Positions 10,897 through 22,116 of a DNA stretch of 64,000 nt are shown piece after piece. Numbering within the stretch: the first letter of the stretch is position 1; each line of letters starts with the position of its first letter. The notes beneath the pieces are model-generated. The model was given only the letters and a program-made list of their open reading frames with translations, had not been told where the DNA came from and made no database searches. This DNA comes from Isoetes taiwanensis (lineage: Eukaryota > Streptophyta > Lycopodiopsida > Isoetales > Isoetaceae). The position numbers and the translations under genes are program-made. Where the stretch lies: contig JAJEKV010000205.1 of assembly GCA_021234155.1 (NCBI GenBank), positions 1,659,501 through 1,723,500 of the forward strand. The letters run 5' to 3'.

Positions 10897-11067
10897 TGCT
10901 TTCTAGTATCACAATGCTAGATATTTTTGTTTAATGTCACATTTGCAATAAAGGAAACCATAGCAACTATTTCTATTCCATCTCTCATTCCTATGTTTGT
11001 TGTACAATTGTTATTGTAATACTTTCTTTCAACTGCAATTAACCTCTTTTACTGCACATTCATGCAG

Positions 11068-11477
11068 GATATTGATCACCCCAACATGACACCTATACAT
11101 AATGCACCACTTGCTCCTGAAGTCAACAATGACAATGAAGCAGAAATTATTATAGTCCCTGAGAGCCCATCGAGTGAAAACGAACCTCAATTAGTTCCTC
11201 CAAAGATCGGCCTGAGCCACCACCTCCATATGGTGAAGACCCCATTGACGTGATTTCATTATGGCTAGTCGGATATATCAATGACATGAGGTCATCCATG
11301 CAGCAAATCCGAAACGCATTAAACTCCATTGAAGCCTTTATACATGATGCACATGTTCAGTTGGACGTTGATCAGCAAAGGCAGTTGCGTACTCAAATCA
11401 ACAGGCTCCATGCTATTTGCAGACTATTCCTTAGACAAATCAACCAAGATGTCTCCCGCATTATAGGACACATTTGA
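11068..11477 (+). CDS. Second ORF downstream of Rep copy 1
   Basis: After a pyrimidine stretch and acceptor-like catgcag the frame reads DIDHPNMTPIHNAPLAPE, an acidic/proline-rich stretch, PPPPYGEDPID, then a helical C-terminus (MRSSMQQIRNALNSIEAF and INRLHAICRLFLRQINQD) ending at 11477. One single-base shift lies near 11205, just before the PPPPYG segment. It sits 170 bp after the Rep stop. Copies 2 and 3 have a similarly placed small ORF after a similar acceptor, so it may be a spliced downstream exon or an accessory protein. No known family is recognised. The C-terminal half is repeated in the inverted duplication at 11963-12476. Confidence 0.5.
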
Positions 11478-12476
11478 TTTTAAGGTATACAAACACCATA
11501 ATATATGTTTTCCATCACACATTGACATTCTATGTCATTTCTACACATTATTCAATAATATTGTAGTTCTAATGCTTTATAATTTTTCTTTTCATATTTT
11601 AGCTTTTTTTTAAAATTTACATTCTATTGCAATTATTTCCAACATTCAATTGTTACCCTAACATAAACCATTGCATTATTAAAAAACATATGAAAATCCC
11701 CTAAGACCCCTTTGGTTTGGGTGCATATTCACCGCAGGGGGTCCGCGTAGAAGCGAGAGCCCTTAAATTATATTATATATTATGAAATTGACACCATATA
11801 GTACATTAAGTGAAATCTTATAGTATTTCGCACACTTGCACATACCGTATACAAAAATTTGTACAAGGATACCCCACAAGCGAGGAACGCTATCTACGGT
11901 CCACATCAAGGAATATAAGGCATATATGCCCATCAGGAGCTCGTTGCCGGAGTGACCCCGATGTGAATATGCTCCCAAACCAAAGGGGGTCTTAGGGGGA
12001 TTTTCATATGTTTTTTAATAATGCAATGGTTTATGTTAGGGTAACAATTGAATGTTGGAAATAATTGCAATAGAATGTAAATTTTAAAAAAAAAGCTAAA
12101 ATATGAAAGAAAAAATTATAAAGCATTAGAACTACAATATTATTGAATAATGTGTAGAAATGACATAGAATGTCAATGTGTGATGGAAAACATATATTAT
12201 GGTGTTTGTATACCTTAAAATCAAATGTGTCCTATAATGCGGGAGACATCTTGGTTGATTTGTCTAAGGAATAGTCTGCAAATAGCATGGAGCCTGTTGA
12301 TTTGAGTACGCAACTGCCTTTGCTGATCAACGTCCAACTGAACATGTGCATCATGTATAAAGGCTTCAATGGAGTTTAATGCGTTTTGGATTTGCTGCAT
12401 GGATGACCTCATGTCATTGATATATCCGACTAGCCATAATGAAATCACGTCAATGGGGTCTTCACCATATGGAGGT
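11222..12476. repeat. 511-bp inverted duplication around a 230-bp spacer
   Basis: Arm 1 (11222-11732) and arm 2 (11963-12476) are near-identical reverse complements. Both encode the C-terminal half of the Rep copy 1 second ORF and its 3' flank. Outer edges are ACCTCCATATGG and its complement; inner edges are GCATATTCAC and GTGAATATGC. Differences include one base that changes Arg to Gln and several homopolymer lengths, so the arms are not simply one molecule read twice. Confidence 0.9.
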
Positions 12477-12779
12477 CTAAAATACAACTACAAATATCTC
12501 TCTCAAGAATATCTCTCTCAAGAATAAGCGATTGACAATAAGCTATAACTTGTATGAACAAATGATACTCAAGGAGCTCTGAATGAAGATGGAGAAAACA
12601 AACAAGTTCAAGTATCTATAAGACAAAGGTGAGTTCACGAAGGTTCCCCTTCAAATTCAAAATCTTAGCGTGCTCCTTACGCTAAGAGGACACCATTTAA
12701 TGCATGTTGTCATACAATCTTGCATATGTGCCACAAGATCTTACACACGTGCCTACACTCCTCCATTTTATTTTACAAA

Positions 12780-13320
12780 ATGGAAACCTTATAAAGTTTC
12801 CTATCCGAATTAGAAACTTTGAAAACCTAATGTAGTATCAAGGGAAACTTAATGTAGTTTCTTTGGAAACCTAATGTAGTATAAGTTTCTTTGGAAACCT
12901 CATGCAGTTTCAAATTCAAATTCAAAATATTGGGTACTCCTCACGCTAAAAAGACACCATTAATGCATTTGGGAACACAATCTTCCATAAGATCTTACAC
13001 ATGTGGGTAGATTACATTTTGTCATACAATCTTGAAAATGTGCCACAAGATCTTACGCATGTGCCTACACTCTTTCATTTCATTTTAAAAAGCGGAAACC
13101 TTATTAGAGTTTTCCCAAAAGTAAACTATGTATAGTTTCCATAAAGGAAACCTAACATAGTATCCATGGAAACTTAATACAGTTTCAATGGAAACTTGAT
13201 GTAGTTTCATGGAAACTACATTAAGTTTCCATTGAAACCACATTAAGTTTCAATGAGAAACCCTATGAGGTTTCCGGCGAACTCCAACCCAAATCGGGAG
13301 TAGAAAAAACCATCGCACCA
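12780..13320. repeat. Right inverted end: GAAAC/GTTTC array + CCCAAATCGGGAGTAGA
   Basis: Many imperfect palindromic units of the type GGAAACTTAATGTAGTTTC occur in both orientations, ending at about 13285-13320 with CCAACCCAAATCGGGAGTAGA. In reverse complement this matches the left end at 6515-6545. The stretch 12477-12780 before it has no recognised gene. Confidence 0.5.
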
Positions 13321-13746
13321 TTGGGTTATAATCTTCATCACTGTTGACTTTTTTTTTTCTTTTTTCTTATGCTCTAAGCATGTGCTCGTACCTTATGTGT
13401 TTGACAGATTGTACCACGCTATTCTGTCAATGCCAAGTGCGACTTTTCATCGACCATGTTACTCTTTTTAAGGCAGTCTCCGAGTTACCATTGTTTCTAT
13501 TAAATTTACGGTTCTTATGTTTCCCCTACATTTGCCAAACATTAGTAAGTTCTTTAGCTATTTTAGCTTCAATCCCCTTACATTTTTGTTGTAAATCTGC
13601 TGCACAATCCAGATCTGTGATAGTTGTTGAATGAAGTTATGAGAATTTCTCTGAAAGTAATGTTGAAACAAGTGAATCACAAAAGACTCAAATTTCTCTA
13701 TTCCAAGAAGACGATACAACAGTGGAAGGCGCATTCTGATCAGTCT

Positions 13747-13784
13747 GCATTGGTCCTACTTTATAGCATTGGTCCTACTTTATA
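13747..13784 (+). repeat. 19-bp direct repeat upstream of the TATA box
   Basis: GCATTGGTCCTACTTTATA occurs twice in perfect tandem, about 70 bp before a TATA box. It may be a duplicated promoter element. Confidence 0.8.
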
Positions 13785-13852
13785 GCCCCTTCGAACAAAA
13801 GTTTTTTCCCATCAAGAACCCCTGTGCACGGAACCCAAGGCAGACCTTAGCC

Positions 13853-13859
13853 TATAAAA
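13853..13859 (+). promoter_or_regulatory. TATA box upstream of the 262-aa ORF
   Basis: CCTATAAAAGGGGGCC is a strong TATA-box context, 112 bp before the ATG at 13971. A pyrimidine/AC-rich leader follows, as in plant core promoters. Confidence 0.55.
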
Positions 13860-13970
13860 GGGGGCCTCATTTGTCATTTTCCCTACATCAAAATTGCTCT
13901 TAGCATCCTAGGCGATTTTCCAGCTCCCTATTGATCTCTGTAAGCCATTTTCTACAGTCACCTCTGTTTA

Positions 13971-14759
13971 ATGGCGCCCTCAAGCTTTGTTAGATGGTAC
14001 GATGCTGCCAACCATATCCGTGATTTTCCTGCTGAGCAAGCCTTCCATGTCTTTGACCACCTCTTTGATCTCCATGCAACATTGAGTAGAACTCCCTCTT
14101 ACACTGATATCATCTGCCAATATGACCAGCAGGTCCTACCCTGGGAAGTTAGCTTGCCCCCTAGGGGAGGGAAATGGGTATCCCTAGATTCGCTTAGCCA
14201 AACCTTAGGGGGAGGATCCAAAAGCAAGCTCTGGGATAGGACTAGACCCATGCCTGACTACATGACCTGCAAGCATAATAGGCACAGATACCTTTCAGCC
14301 GCTGCAGCCCTAGCCTTGTTCATGCAGTATAAGTCAATCAATAAGGCAGGTGAGCCCTCAATGCAGCCTTTAGATTTATCACCTCTCGACACCCGAAGGG
14401 AGAAGATCAACATCCACGAGATCGAGTCTTCAGAGTACGAGTACTATGGCTCCACCTCAGGAACACCGACGCTGCAGATTGAGCAAGACTACGAGCAGCA
14501 AGGGGAGGAGAACCCAAGTTGGGAGATGAGAGAAGCAAGGAGGATGGAGAGGCGAATAGCTAGGCAAGAAGGCACATTAAGGCGAGATTTCGAACCGCCA
14601 ATTGGCATCACAGCCCTGTCACCAGTAATCATCGACGTCGAGGAGTACATCTTGGCCAACGACATCATCAACCTTCCCTATTGCCAAGAAGAAGGTCTCA
14701 GGATCGATGAGCTCTTAGGCTTAATTGCACAAAAGCAGGGCAGGGTGTTTGAATTATGA
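13971..14759 (+). CDS. Unrecognised 262-aa protein
   Basis: An intact 262-codon frame starts at ATG 13971 (GGCGCC context) behind a TATA box and a 19-bp duplicated upstream element. The N-terminal half has aromatic and His-rich segments (WYDAANHIRDF, CKHNRHRYLSAAAALALF). The centre is acidic and Tyr-rich (ESSEYEYYGS), then a charged helix (EMREARRMERRIARQE). The end is a module with PIGITALSPVIID, a hydrophobic helix and INLPYCQEEGLRIDELL. That module recurs in decayed form at about 15480-15663. I do not recognise the family. The compact TATA-leader-ORF layout next to a retroelement could suggest a viral or transposon gene, but no polymerase motif links it to one. Confidence 0.55.
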   Translation: MAPSSFVRWYDAANHIRDFPAEQAFHVFDHLFDLHATLSRTPSYTDIICQYDQQVLPWEVSLPPRGGKWVSLDSLSQTLGGGSKSKLWDRTRPMPDYMTCKHNRHRYLSAAAALALFMQYKSINKAGEPSMQPLDLSPLDTRREKINIHEIESSEYEYYGSTSGTPTLQIEQDYEQQGEENPSWEMREARRMERRIARQEGTLRRDFEPPIGITALSPVIIDVEEYILANDIINLPYCQEEGLRIDELLGLIAQKQGRVFEL

Positions 14760-15429
14760 TTCTTAATTAGATTTAAGCCTTAATAATGTTAGATAATATT
14801 AATGGCCAAGCCTTAGACTTAGAACCAAGACCCTCAAGCTAGATAGAGACAGCATCTGCACTCATCATAGCTTAGTTGTCGCTCTTATCTTGCTAAGTGT
14901 CTTCTTGTCTACATACAGGTAGCATAATCAAGCCTTTTTCTTACAAACCCAGCTAGTTGCCAAGGCCTTAGAAATTGTTGTCACACGTTGGTATGATACA
15001 CCAACACACGTTATAGGTGCACTATCATCAAATGTCTTCAGCCATGCCTTTGTATCATAGATAATTATCTAGGAATTCATTCTATCTAGGTAATTTGGTG
15101 TAACACACCAAGTACACCTAGTGAATAAGTCTCCTTCTACCACCCCCATGATAGTAAATAAGTACCTTTCTCAATGTCTAGTAAAGTGCCAAATGCCAAG
15201 TGGATCAATTGAAGTAGAGTGGATAAAGGTATAAAATTAGGGTTTGTAGAGTAAGTAAACGTAAATAATTGTTGTTGTTGTGGTAGTATTAGTTGCCTTG
15301 TCCACTTACGACAGTAAAATAGGTTAGGAGAACCTTCGTTGCAGATCCTCGAGCCTCGACAGTGGAGCCACTCGACAACATCAACGAATTGAAAGCAGAG
15401 GGCAACTTTACGGAGGAAACTTCAGCAAA

Positions 15430-15663
15430 TCAAAGGCCAAGATGGTGTACAGGGAATCCCGAACATAAATAATAAAGGGGAGCCTATAGGAAGGACAATT
15501 GCGCCATCAAGATTAGACACAAGAATTGCCAAGAGGGCTATGCAACATCCAATGGGCATCATGGCACTTATAAAATTGATCACATTAGGGGAGGGGCATC
15601 CCCTAATCAAGGATATTCTCCAAGTGCCATATTGTCTCGAGGAACGACCCCACATCGATGACT
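15430..15663 (+). pseudogene. Second copy of the 262-aa ORF's C-terminal module
   Basis: The plus strand reads RIAKRAMQHPMGIMALIKL, then LIKDILQVPYCLEERPHIDD and stop. It aligns with the end of the 13971-14759 ORF: RIA-R, P-x-GI-x-AL, then the D-I-hydrophobic-PYC-x-EE-x-x-ID ending. Upstream coding is broken. It may be a diverged duplicate of the ORF. Confidence 0.45.
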
Positions 15664-17459
15664 AATGTCATAGCTACGCCACCAACAAGTAGACTTCATC
15701 GACTTATGATATCAAGAGCCCTAAGGGATGAGACTGGACCTCCTCGGAAGGGCAATTATCATAGGTATCCAGGCCATAGTAGTATCAGATTTGGACTTCA
15801 AGCAAACATGCTTTGACTAAGGAGGTCTTACAAGCCAGCAAGGGTGAGCTACTCAGGAATAGGAATATGGCGAGACTGCAACAAACTTCTTCCTCATCAG
15901 CCCCGATACTTCAGACCAGCTACATCAACCTCGGCAAGCATCATCTCAAGATCATGATGATCTTCGATCTTCTACCTTAGAGTTTGGAGGTCAAACACCA
16001 TCAAGAAGAGGCATCATGGGGGACCAAATACCAGCATTATTAATTGATCAGTCAAGATTAGTCCTTGCAGATGGATGCACATAAACTTCTCTCAGCAAGA
16101 GAAGTTGCACAGTTAGAAGTGGTAAAGCACTCAACATTGTCATCAGCCTTATAACAACAGCATGCAACCAGCAGGACGAAGAATAGAATCGACAAGGTTA
16201 ACACAACAATATCAATCCAGGAGTTAGAAGAATCATCCTCGAATCTCATAACCTTCAAGGCAGATGAGTCAAACACGAAAGATTCTACGCAGTGGTGAAC
16301 ATTACCTTCAAGCCTTTGGGATGCAACATCGAGCCTTATGTTGCCACTACATCAGCAAGTCTACTAAGAGGGATAATGTTAAGGAAGGTAGTCCGCATCA
16401 ACATTAAGGACGAGCAGAGTAAGAATATGTTCAATAAAAGAAAGCAGGGCACTTGAATGATCATACAGCAACTCCAAGGAGACCAGATTCTTTTCAACAA
16501 ATTATGGATCATCGCCTTGCTACTCCAACGACTAATGACTACACCAGCTTTGAGCAAGCTAGAGGACCTATCAGATAGTTGAGTTTCTTAGAATTATGGG
16601 TGATAACATCCATGATGGGATTGGGACAAAATTTCGAGTAGATTTTTTTATTATTTCTTCTAGAAGGAATGCACCCAAGAATTGAGCAAAGCTTCAAGGA
16701 TTGGGAAGAAAATGTATGGAGTACAATAATGGTATACATTGCTGGCAGATATCCAACGTATTGGAACCTCTTCGTGAGCTTGATCACCTCGCTAAGAAGG
16801 ATTCAATAATAGGATAACCGTCGACCATGCATATGACGAGTACTTCCGCAGCATAAGGAATAATCCGACCAAATGAAGGGAAGCAATCTAATAAGTTCGG
16901 CCAACTTCTTAGATAGCATCAACTCAAAGGTGGGACTATTTCAAGAGGGCAATAATTAAGAAAGGGCAGATCCTAGAGTATAGATTAGATCTAAAACGAG
17001 AATAATTATCTAATCATATAGTTTTCTATGTGTGCCCAAAAGTAATGTCATGCTTACTAAACTTGTGGCCATAGGATTTATGTAAGTAGTTCTTTAACTT
17101 GTAAATTTTGCTCTTTCTAGATGGCGGACATCTTTAAGAGCAAGACTCTTAAGTCTAAATCTAGGCCAGTAATTAAGCCAAGGCCGAGTAATTAGCAGCA
17201 CCAACGGAACAAGACTCAAGTTCGACATCAACCTTAAGCGAAGCAAAGTAGAGCATCGACACCAACTTATGTACATTGGCAATTATGACCTCATAATAAG
17301 CATGCAATATTAAAGCTGGCTAAGGCAATAATTGATTATCATAAACAAGAGATACTTATCCCAGCACCAAAGGGCAAGTACCTTATAATTTAAGTTAAGG
17401 AAGTAATTCCAATCGTGCAACGCATGTCAGTAAAGCAATTACTTAAGTACATCATGAGG
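15664..17459. other. Decayed sequence, probably retroelement gag/protease remains
   Basis: No intact frame. Short plus-strand stretches look coding, such as MADIFKSKTLKSKSRP at about 17119, but stops are frequent. Its position just upstream of gypsy pol suggests gag and protease relics. The 5' LTR and primer binding site of this element were not found. Confidence 0.3.
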
Positions 17460-19642
17460 AATGAGGTCGTACATAAGCTACAAGTTGTCGACCCCGACTA
17501 CAAGAGTAAGAAGGAAGATGCTACTTCGAAACAGTTGCCTATTCCTAAGTTAATTAAGAAGTCCCATGATATATCCCTTGATGAAATTTGAGAGTTTTTG
17601 CTCTATAGAGGCGTAGAGTCTGAAATCACTCTTGCACCGGATGCAGAGCCGATTAGCAAGGCTCTTTATAGAATCAGCACTTCTGAGCTAGCAGAGCTCA
17701 AGAAACAGTGTAAGAGTTGATCGACTTGGGATCCTTCTAGTCTAAAGATGTATATCAACCATGGGAAGCTCAACAAGTAAACGACATAATGGATCAGCCC
17801 CAAGAAGCAAGATTCTTCTACAAAATCGACTTAAGCTCGGGCAATCAGCAAATAAGGATGAAGGGGGAAGATAATTATAAGACTCCTTCAGAGCACGATA
17901 TGGGCACTACGATCTCACAGTAATGCCCTTGAGTCTATGGAATGCTCCACCAACTTGTATGCATTTGAGGACGACATCTTCGAAGATTGTTTTGGACGAG
18001 TTCGTCATCAATCTCTCTTCAACGACATCGTGATCTACAACAAATTAATGGAAGAGCATGTAGCCCAATAGAGAGAAGCCATGGAGATGCTAAGACGCCG
18101 CCACTCATTGGCAAGCTTTTGAAGCATCAATCTGCAATGCCATCTCCACTTCGGCAAGCGAATTCGGCAAGAAGATAGAAGAAGCCATCTCCTATAGAGT
18201 TCAAGCATATATGGGCTAGTCTTTGCAAGAGTGCAAGGACGGATTAAGAAAGAGAAACCTTCAAATATTTTAAAAAGGAAGGCAACCTTTAATATCAAAG
18301 AACAACTATGCGTACCTAAAGCATCAGGAGTAAGGAAAATCCTTCATGATACGCATAGTAGCCCTACTTTTGGCCATGCAGAATCTACAAAGGCCTACTT
18401 CAAGATTAGAAGTAGCTATGTCTGGCTGGGCATGAAGAAGCAGATAGTCAGATATATCCAAGAATGTCAGTGGCGTCAGCAGGCAAAGGCAGAACAACTT
18501 CAACCTCGGGAGTCTTGGAACCTTGGGCGGTGTCAAACGCCAAGTGGAAAGTTATCAGCATGCATTTCATAGCGGGTCTTCCAAGGGCAACAAGAAGCTT
18601 TGTCGCCTTGAGGGTCGTGGTATATAACTTATCAAAAGGGCACATATACTTGCCATGCCACACCATAGACACCGCTTTGGATCTAGCCGTGTGGTCTATG
18701 TAAGAGTTCTTTTAGGCTGCATGGAATGCACAAGTCGATCATCACCAATAGAGATCCGAAGTCCTTTAGCGACATTTAGCAAGACTTCTTCAACACGAGC
18801 TGCATCAACTTGTTGATGAGTTTTGCTTATCATTTGCAGTCAAATCGACAAAGGGACCGCACCAACACAATTTTGGAGACCACATTGAGAAACTATGATT
18901 GGAACAAGTAATCCAAATGGGCCGAGTACATCCACCTGGTCAATTACGTACAATAATATGAAGCAAGAGTCATCGAAGATGTCCCCCCCATGATCGGTTA
19001 CAGTTATCAATGCTTGACCCTAGTTATGTGGCATAATCTAGTGCCCAAGGTGGAAGTTTCTCAACAACGACAGCATATATGTGGTAGCTTTTGGTAGAAG
19101 TGTGAGAGTATCTTCAAACAGCATGGGCATATCTGAAGAGTCTAGCAGATAGACATAAAACTCCTCGAGAGTTGTTTTGTTGTGAGAGATAAAGTTTGGC
19201 TCAAGTAAAGGTTAAGCAAGGGAAGCTTCGCATCGGCAATTGTAAGAAGCTTGCCCCTAGGTGGGCCGGTCCGTTCAAGATCTTGGAGAAGAGTGGGCTC
19301 TCAGGCCTACAAGTTGGATCTCTCGGCCACCTTAAGGTCTTCCATGTGAGTTTATTGAAAAGGCACGATCCTAACCTTGATGAGGTTTTGGATACTCCAA
19401 CTTTGTTGGAAATGACGGAGGATCAAGTTGAAATTGTGCCTGAATTGCTTCTTGATAAGTCATTCAAGAGGACTAGGTGGTCTCAATTCCTCCAGTATTT
19501 GGTCAAGTGGAAGCACTTGCCCGTGGAAGACGCGACATGGGTATTGAAGCAGGATTTGGAGAAGCAATACCCAGAGTTTATGAAGGAGTTTGATGGGCGA
19601 GTCGTCTCCGAATTGATCGACGCCGAATTGCCAAGAGGTTAG
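17460..19642 (+). pseudogene. Decayed Ty3/gypsy chromovirus pol (gypsy-1)
   Basis: Fragments occur in the usual pol order. At 17600-17720: APDAEPISKALYRIS and SELAELKKQ, the protease-RT linker. At 17780-17960: RT pieces (FYKIDLSSGNQQIRMK). At 18270-18500: the integrase zinc-binding region (LCVPKASGVRKILHD, FGHAESTKAYFKIRSSYVW). At 19196-19642: the integrase C-terminus and chromodomain-like end (GNCKKLAPRWAGPFKI, VFHVSLLKRH, LQYLVKWKHLPVEDATW). Many stops and frameshifts separate them. It is closely related in sequence order to gypsy-2 at 32703-50871. The chromodomain-like tail, which targets integration in chromoviruses, is the best-kept part. Confidence 0.85.
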
Positions 19643-20483
19643 CTTAGTATGTTTCTTCGTTAGCCTTAAGTTCTGGCTCATGTATTCTAGTTAGTAGAGT
19701 GCATGTGCCAGAATCTTGGAATGTGTGGGCGATGATGGGATACGCCTTTAAGGCATTCTCTAGGCCAACACGCACCAAGAGGTGCGCATGACCATTAGGG
19801 TCATGTGAGTGAGGAATGAGGCATGGTGGGCGATGATGCGTCATCGATCGGATGCTCTCTATGCCGCGATGCGGGGTACGCACACCTGGCCATAGGGGGG
19901 TCATGGTGAAGGTTAAAGTGATCATGCGCGATGATGGGATCGTGAGACGTTCCCTAGCTTAAAACCCTTGGGGCATGATGCACTAGGGAGTACTCGGCAC
20001 CGGGTAACCGAGTACAAGGTAGCACTTGATCATGGGCGATGATAGGAGCATCTTAAATGATCCTTAAGCTCAAATCCGAAAGGGCCATGATCGAGTGCAA
20101 GGTAGTAGGGTAACCTCGAGCTAGTAGTTCGGCTCGAGGAGGTAGGTAAGGGGGGTGGTCCCCTAAAACCACAAACTTATTAACTAAACTAACGTAATGT
20201 GCTACTCGTGCAGGCAAGTGAGAAGCGAGCATCGAGGAGGGGCGCATTATGAGAAGATAGGGGAACCATGATTTAGATTTAAATTATGAACCCTAATAAC
20301 TCTTACAGTAATATTTTGATTTATTATAGGGAGTAACCTTGTCAAGGCTATATAATTTTGTATAGGTACAAATATAGCCTAAATTTTGACAATTAACTGT
20401 TTAATAGGAAGTTAATCATTTTAAGTAAAGTTGTATACTTATGTTGTTTTTGCAGGGATAGTGTAGGTTCGTCACCTTAGCGC

Positions 20484-20519
20484 AATGCTGAGGACAGCAT
20501 TGTCCTAAGGGGGGGAGAA
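20484..20519 (+). promoter_or_regulatory. Hairpin and polypurine tract before the gypsy-1 3' LTR
   Basis: AATGCT-GAGGAC-AGCATT forms a perfect 6-bp hairpin, followed by the polypurine tract AAGGGGGGGAGAA directly before the LTR start. The polypurine tract primes plus-strand synthesis. The same hairpin lies before the gypsy-2 LTR. Confidence 0.7.
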
Positions 20520-22116
20520 TGTGACGTTCCAGGGGAATATACGCCATAAATACGTATATTCCTGGACCCGTCACTATACAAGTCTACACATGTAGCCTTG
20601 TATACCTTAGAAGTGGCAAGGGGCACGTATCTAAGTTAATTGTTAACTTAGATAACCTTAGGATAAGGCCCATTTCCACATGGCCTTATCCTATTGGGCA
20701 ACTGCCACACGGCCCATCCTATTGGTGCCACGTGGCATCCTATGCGGACCTAACCTATATTAGCAGGAACCCTAACCCTAGGCCTCTTTTCCAGCCCTAG
20801 CACCCAGAGACTCATCTACGCACTCGAAACCTCGTTTCGAGTATCGTTTGTTGTGGCATAGATTGGTGTAGCAGCCCCCTGAGGGTAGATTCGTCCTTGG
20901 AGGGAGAGTAGCTTCATTCGATTCGAGGGCCATGGAGACGCCCGGGTTCGGAGGGAGTGCTTCAGGAGCAGGTATGTGGAGTAGTAGTCATAGTAGCTAG
21001 AGTAGAGCCATCCTAGAACCCTCATGGATCATCTTGAACCCTAATCAAGGAACCCTAACTGTAAGTTAGATTTGTATGATTAGGTTAAGATGTTCTTATG
21101 ATTATTCTCATGATATGATGATTATGTGATGATGGTTGATCATGTTGCTCCTCTTGTATTGGGAAGGGGGGTAGAGACCTAGAGCCATATGTAGTATGCT
21201 CTTAGATTAATCCCTTAGTTCCTATTTAGATGCGGCCTGTGCATAGGAGCCCACCCGGCTATGGAGGCTATGATTTGACTCAGCACTACATAACGGGGCT
21301 AGAGGCAATGTGGAGGGAGGATCCCCGCCGAGTGGGAACTACGGGGGATCCCATAGTGGGCTAGACTTATGGTCGGTCACTTCGTGTGGGCCGAGCATGG
21401 GTCCGACACCTCCTGGGGCAATGGTGCCGCCCTGCCTCTCGAGAGTTGCAAGTGTTGGCTTGGCTCTCGTTTTGGGGGGTTAAGTCGGGTATGAATCGTG
21501 TGTCGCCACGATTCTCTAGCCGCCCGCGGAACCTCTAGACCCCGGGAAGGGGAGATGCAACCCTTCCTGCCTCAACGGACCAGGGAGATGCAACCTGGAG
21601 TAGCCCTGATGGGTGATGCCATGGGGTTGCGTATCCGGAAGGCTAGAGTCACGCCAGAGCTTGATTTAGCCCATCTGCAAAGTATGCACAGGAGGGGCGG
21701 ATGGAGTGGTCAACCCTAGCCATTGTCTTATGCCAGCCCTCGCCATTGTCATGACTCCGTCTGCTCTATCTTGAGGCCTAGCAAGTCAGTCATCCTCCTT
21801 ACGAGTCGGAATCATGGGCAGGAGCTCTCATGTTTTATGGTTTATGATTATCATCTTTGCTCTTATGGATATGTGATGGACTACCCTTCGAGGTAGCGTG
21901 TAGTATTGTTGATGCTAGTTCTGACATGTTTATTGCTTCCGCTGTGATAGGAGCCCATAGGGGAAGGGCGCGCAAGACACCTTCGTGTCCCCTCCCCACA
22001 CTACGATCATCTCAGAGTGCGGGATAGACGAAGGGCTTGTGCAGTTGTCGAACTGGACGGGGGATTTCCTGCCGAGTGTACGGCTGGGCGCCGTATATTT
22101 AGCACGGAGCATCACA
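20520..22116 (+). repeat. gypsy-1 3' LTR
   Basis: This 1.6-kb sequence begins TGTGACGTTCC and ends GGAGCATCACA, like the gypsy-2 LTRs (TGTGACGTTCC ... GGAGCGTCACA). Internal stretches such as GTGATGCC, TCCGGAAGGCTA and CACAGGAGGGGCGGATGGAG are shared with gypsy-2, so the two are related families. The first 60 bp contain an inverted repeat (GGAATATACG/CGTATATTCC). The LTR ends abruptly against mitochondrial rRNA sequence. Confidence 0.85.

Noticed and set aside
12221-12487. 88-aa minus-strand ORF as a separate gene
   Set aside because: It is the inverted copy of the end of the second ORF at 11068-11477, so it is listed as part of the inverted duplication.
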